A stretch of DNA of 64,000 nt from Melitaea cinxia (lineage: Eukaryota > Arthropoda > Insecta > Lepidoptera > Nymphalidae), in contig NC_059419.1 of assembly GCF_905220565.1 (NCBI RefSeq), positions 1,178,001-1,242,000 of the forward strand. Direction: 5' to 3'. The position numbers were made by a program, and so were the translations under genes. The stretch's first letter is position 1, and every line of letters starts with the position of its first letter. This document shows, in pieces, positions 32,901-40,000 of this stretch. The notes under the pieces are model-generated. The model did no database searches and was not told where the DNA came from. It saw only the letters and a program-made list of their open reading frames with translations.

Positions 32901-35900
32901 GATGTAGTAAGGAGTAACTTGGGCTACTTTTATTTCAGAAATTTATTTATTTTATATCTCTGCGAACTGAACGATAGTTTTTTTTTTTTTTTGTTAAATT
33001 GCACGCGGACGAAATCGCGGGCACAGCTAGTTGTTAATATAAGCAAGTGGTATGTTGGTTACTAGTAATTTAATATCATTGTATCGCGACGAGGTGGCCG
33101 AGTGGTTAAGGCGTTGGACTGCTAATCCAATGTGCTCTGCACGCGTGGGTTCGAATCCCATCCTCGTCGGAATATTGTTTTATACTCGCAATCTTATTCG
33201 TGTGTATAATGTTCAAGATATGTATATCAATCAAGTAATAACGCAACGAGATGCTATATGTAGGGCACACAATTGTCTATTATGGCCGAGGCTTTCATTC
33301 TTGCAATGTGTGTAATTTTATAGTACACGGGGGTAGTTACATATTAGGTGTTTTTTAGTTTTTACGGATAGGCGGATTTTTTTACAAAATATTGTATACT
33401 GATTATAGATCATTCAAACGATTTCAGTGTCATAAATATGTAATATCAGCGTAACGTTCCTTAACTGCATAATAAAAAATTCATAAACTCAGAAAATGAT
33501 AAAGATTATTGACTTACACTTCACTTAGACTTACACTTGTACACTTCCTATCCGTCACTACTATAATCGTGTCCTGTGCCCAAAGGTTATCTGGAAGAAA
33601 TCGCTCTTCAGCGATAAGATCGCCTTTGTACATATTTTTTTTAATTACTACTGTTTGTTTATATTTTGGTGTACAATAAAGAATATATTATTATTATTAT
33701 TAAGATTATTGAGTTAAATGAAACTGAGTATTAAATTACATTGGTGTTCGTTATATGTCTTAACGTAACATCAGAATCAGTTATTTATAAAAATATTCCG
33801 ACGAGGATGGGATTCGAACCCACGCGTGCAGAGCACATTGGATTAGCAGTCCAACGCCTTAACCACTCGGCCACCTCGTCTTATTAGCACGTGCTTAATG
33901 TAGCAACGACATACTAAAAACCCATAAAACAATAAGTACCCACCATAAAAAAATAATAACCCATTACAAACTGATAATGTTTTATTGTTCAATAAAACTA
34001 CATTTAAAAGTCAATATATTAAACAAAAGGCCGGTTTTACAATTGTGAATAAAGTTTATCTTGCAAATAAGTTACGATTAGACTTTAACAGCATGAGGCA
34101 TGAGGAGCATAGGTCATTAAGACCTGTCCCACCTAAATTATAAACTACAGGTTTTAGATACATATTTGTGAATTCAAATACCTCATAAAATATAGTGGGA
34201 TTCCATGGTCAAAAAGAATAATACATAAAAAATATATCTATCGTCATCCGTCAAATAGCATTATCCACAAATGATGAAACAGGCCCTTTATTTCTAACTT
34301 AATATTACTCTTGGTTTTCATTTCGTTAGTTAAAGAAGAAAGTATTCCAAACAAAACAAATTGGCTACTGTTACTTGTGTAGCCAATGTGCCTTTATCTT
34401 AACTAATAGACGAATCTCACTGTATAGAATAATGTATAAGGAATTGAAAATGATAAAAAATGAGTGTGCTTAGGACCACACGACTGAAGTAAAACTTCTT
34501 TGGTAATAGGCTATGAGTATAAGAGAGAGAAATAATGTGTTCTTGCGCCTCTATTTTGCTCCGTTCACCTCGCCTGATCTCACTTTTCGTAACGCTCACG
34601 ACACGCATTCACCAGCTTACGCCCCAAGTCAAGCGTGCGTAAAGAATTACTTCAATAAGTGCTACCAAGTAATATCTGTATGAAAGACACGACAAAACGA
34701 GTATTTGCTTCTATTTCATGTTATGGTATTCTTAGACCAAGACAACCCAAAGACAGAGAGTTACCTAAATCAAACAACGCTTCATTGACCCTTTATAATT
34801 TTCAACACCTTGTATTTTTTGAAGCTGGTCGACCTCTTATAATATGGAGAATTAATACTTTACTTAAATGTATTTTTTTCCATTAGGTATGTACGATATC
34901 TGCGTAGAAGACTTCATGGTACGCGACGTCAAATACATTTGGAACAGAATGACATTCCAGCAATTGAAGGACATTTTGAAGGAGAATAGGGTGAGTGGCC
35001 AAAAGTCTAAAATACTGTGGTTCGCATATTTTTGTTAACGCAACTTATTATTCGGGGCCCAAAAATTAGTGTCAAAGTCTAAAATGCTTGATGTTGATTC
35101 GCTCATTTTTATTAATAAATATTTTGCCACTTATTATTCGTATCAAGGCAGCCCAAAAATTGATTATCCAAATAAAATTATGCCAAAATCTAAAATGCTT
35201 AGATTTACACTGGGGTTAGGATATTATTTAATTTCTAAAGTTTTTACTCCTGTTCGGCGGAAAGCAGATAAATCTAATGTTTACCACTCATTGCGTCTGC
35301 CATGACTAATAATCGCCCTGGCCCCGAAAAATGGTAACGTAATAAACCCCAAGAAAAGGTATTGAAAGGCTATTTTAGCTGGACCTTAGCTAGATGCAGA
35401 GGTAGGGTAGGATTTAATGTAGTGTTGACCTTGCTGTTGCTTGTGATCAATACAAAGAATACGAGCAAATATAAAATTGCAACAAATCTTCTTCAGACTA
35501 TCAAGAGTTTCCCACTCGTGGACAACCCTGCATCCATGGTGCTGTTGGGCTCCATCCACCGCTGGGAACTGGTGAAAGTGATCGAGCAGCAAGTGGGTCG
35601 GTCCAGACGTCTGCAGGTGGCCGCCTTGTGGCAGCGAGAGGCCGAGTTGAGAAGGAGGGATGAAGAGAGGCGCAGGACGAGGAGACCGTCGAGATTTGAG
35701 GTGACGGGTTTTTATACAACTGGGCGGGAAACAAGCGTACGGCCCAATACAACATATTTATTTCAAAATTTACAATATTATACATACTGGTGCTCGCCCA
35801 GTAGTCGAAATTCGACCATAATTAATTAATCTATAATCTATTCTCAATTTGACCACAGACTTTAAAAGATTATGCATATGTACTCTTTTGAAGTTAAAGT

Positions 35901-37042
35901 GTGTGTGTCAAGTACTTGGTAGTGTGTGTAATGTTTTTTATTATTATTATTATTATTGATATAATAATTTTTTTATGCATAATTTTAAAAATATATTAGC
36001 ATTCTGCACTCCTCTATATAAACTATAAGTGTGCAGAATTTCATACTCCTCTCCTCTATACTCATACTACTAATTTTCGTAAATAGGGGTATAAAGTTTT
36101 TGCTCCACGCCTTAATATATAGATTACAACCGGCGACCGTATGACTAAAAGTACGATCTCAACGAAACGAGATTTGAATGAAGCTAAAAAAAACTTAATA
36201 AAAAAACAATAAAGAATAAAAAAATTTAAACTAAAATTTTATACTTCTCGTATAGGACTTAAAAATATTAATTCCAAAAACCGATGTTGAATTGTCTGTC
36301 GTGGTCTGAGCGTTCGTATGGTGTTTCCAAACCTCCGACACAGGGGTGTATCCTAATGGGGGCCGTTTAGTGCGAGCTGTTTATTTAATTATTTACGCGT
36401 TGGCGCAATGGTCACAACACTGGTTTCTGGCTGTAGTACTGGCGATTGCGGGTTCAATCCCCGCACATGGCAAACATTTGTATTGGCCATACAGGTGTTT
36501 ACCGTGGTCTGCGCTGTTGTGCTTGTCTATTCTGTGTATTTCTGGACCCCCGACACAGGTGTTATTCCTAGTGGAGGCTGTTCAGTGTGAAATGTTTATT
36601 TATTTATTATATTTGTTATGATAGGTTACTCCGGCGCCAGATATGCTGCAAGTCCCAGGAACAGGGATGACCAGAGGAACTTCGCTGAACAGTCAAGACC
36701 AGAGCGGTCTCATACCGGGTAACTACATACGTAATACTAGCAGTCAGCTCAGCCTATTGCAGTCCACTGCTGGACAGAGGCCTCCCCAAGTTCGCGCCAG
36801 ACATCCCGGTCTTCCGCAATCCTCATCCAGCCTACACCGGCAATCTAACGTTATACTAGCTCAACTGCCAAACTTCGTACCGCCTTATTTATTTAATATA
36901 TTATATGAATATAATAATTATTTACATCGAAGTAAAATATAACCTATATTTTAAGTTGGACAAACTTATATTTCTGACAAAATTTCATTGAAACCAGTCC
37001 ACTAGTTTCGGAGATTGACTCGGACAAACATCGTGACGCGAG

Positions 37043-37095
<53 letters not shown>

Positions 37096-40000
37096 AAATA
37101 AGACTTTTTTATATAAAAAGTGTACTTATGCGTGCGTGTACGTGTATAAGTTTTTTTCTTAATTATTTATTACAATGATTTTATTATTAACTAGCTGACC
37201 CGGCGAACTTCGTATCGCCTAACAGTGACTTTTAAGTATTATCACAAATCTTTTGTATGGGAGTATAGAAAAGTGTTGTTTTTAGACTTTTTCAGGAAAT
37301 TAAATTTTTTTTTTTTTTAGAATTTTTCTCTCCGTAAGAACCATCCTCGTACTTCAAGGAACATTTTAAAAAAAGAATTAGCGAAATCGGTCCAACCGTT
37401 CTCGAGTTTTGCGCTTAGCAACACATTTTGCGATTCATTTTTATATATAAGAATAATATTAGTTCAAATTGTAACACACAGTTGTTTGAAGTGTAATATG
37501 ATAAATAATTATTAATCTTTACATTATCTATTATTAATTATTATATAATTATGTTATTATATTACATTTATCTTTTATACATAGTATATTAAATGTATAC
37601 CTTGCTTATTTTTTTATGGTTAAATTGAATATAATGCGCTACTTTGCTTTCTGTTACATAATTTAACTAAAACTTACAAACTTATTAACCAATCAAGACA
37701 TAAATCTTTAAACTAATATTTCAAAAAAATTCTTTTCATATATCTTGTTGTACAGCTCCAGGTCAGCTGTTCAGACCGAAGTCAATCCTCAAGAAGACAA
37801 ACTCCTTCACACTGTCTCGTGGCGGCACTTCCCCCGCCCCCACCCCGGGCTCCCCCCCGCCGGTCTACTCCACTGTTACTGGCGCGGAGACCAGGTAATA
37901 TAAATATATACTAGCTGACCCGGCGAACTTCGTATCGCCTAACAGTGACTTTTAAGTATTATCACAAATCTTTTGTATGGGAGTATAGAAAAGTGTTGTT
38001 TTTAGACTTTTTCAGGAAATTTAATTTTTTTTTTTAGAATTTTTCTCTCCGTAAGAACCATCCTCGTACTTCAAGGAATATTTTAAAAAAAGAATTAGCG
38101 AAATCGGTCCAACCGTTCTCGAGTTTTGCGCTTAGCAACACATTTAGCGACTCATTTTTATATTATAGAAGAAGAAGATTTCATCTATACTCGTATATTC
38201 GGCAAATTGATTGACGTGAAAACTTTGTACCCCTTTTAACGAAAATCGCGATGACGGAGAAGTATGACAGTAAAACTTCTTTACGCATACTTGACTTGGG
38301 GAGTAAGCTGGTGAATGCGTGACGAGAGCGTTACGAAAAGTGTGATCGGGCGAGGCGAATGGAAGTTGAGAGGGAGATATGAGTTAGTGGAGACAGAATT
38401 TTATAAGAGTGTTTTGTTACTTATTCAAAGTTGTATACATTTTCTGTCACAATAATCAAATATAACAACTACAGCTGTATTAATATTGAAATTATTTTTT
38501 CATTAATTTTGCGGGTGGATATAACCATGTTTACATACATTGTTAGCATAAGGACAAATTTTAAAATAAAGTAACCAGCTAATCTTTCGTATACGACATC
38601 GCTGCTATATTTCATAGGCTATATTACAGCACTTTATTGTCAACTTTACCATCTATGTAAAGTGACATACAAAATAAAAACAATAAGTGTGGAAATAGTA
38701 CCTACATGAAAAAGTTTAAGGAAAAATATAAAAAGAATCCTTCGAGCCGGATTTGAACCAGCGACCTATGGATAACTTATACAACGCTACAGTCCACCGC
38801 TCTACCAACTGAGCTATCGAAGGTGTGTCGATGTTGACGAAATTAAGATTTAGTTTTTTATTATAATAATCGTAAAATTTAATTTCGTCGGAACGATACA
38901 CTCCCTTACTTACATTAATACAAATCTTTCACTTAAAGAACTCCTGACAAACTCACAATATTAATCTAGATTCATAAACCTTGCCCTATTTAAATAACTG
39001 CTGGTACTCTATCATTACGATTGTATGGAACAGTCTATGGTTGAGTGAGAGATGACATGTGAGAGAAGGTTATGAGGGAAAATCGATCAAACACTAAATT
39101 TATTAAGATTATTTTGAGTATATATAGGCAGAAGTACAGACGTCATTTGACGTCATTCGTAGCAAACAAATATCAATTTCATTAGAAATCTGCATTAGTA
39201 AAATAACAATTTCGTAATAAATCAGCTAAATTAAAGAGGTTACTAATTAGCAAAACAATCATATTGCTCAATGTGCGTTAACCCGTACAACGATTCAGCC
39301 TGTAACATTCCACTGCTGGTCATAGGCCTCTTTCTCCATGTAGGAGAAGGATCGCAGCTTAATCCACCACGCTGCTCCACTGCTGGTTGGCGGATATATT
39401 CTCTGCTATGAGTAACGATCGCTATCATGTGTACATGATAACAACCGGGACAGATAGCTTAACGTGTTTTTCGAGGCATGGCGTGTAAACCCATACACAT
39501 ACAAACCGGAAAGAAATATTTGTACGACTACCCACAAACCGTCGGTGCTTTAGGCGAATACTCGCGCCACTACACCAGAGTGATTGTTATTTCCATTAAA
39601 CTGTAATCACATTTAATTCCAGGATCCGAGCCGCCTTCGAAGCCATCTTCAAACGGTCGACGTTGCTGCCCGACGTGGAAAGCGGCCTGACGGACCACGG
39701 CCTCGGGGGACTGCCGAGGAGTCCTTCTATTAATAAGAAAGTGCAGCTGGTATGTCAACGTATAAATATTCATTACTTTGGGTATATCAATAAAATACTT
39801 CATGTAAAATATTAACATATATCATGTAAATTATAACATATAATTATAACATATAACAGATCGACTGTGTAAATAGGCACAAAAAAGGCTTACTAGTCTA
39901 AGGAAAAGATGTATACCATATCAAATGGTAGATAAACGAATCTAAGAACGCCATCTATTAGGTTGGCGGAGATGGCGTTATTAGAAATCGTCGTCGTCTA

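Noticed and set aside
33052..33315. 87-codon + strand frame
   Set aside because: It reads through a tRNA-Ser gene and has no domain.
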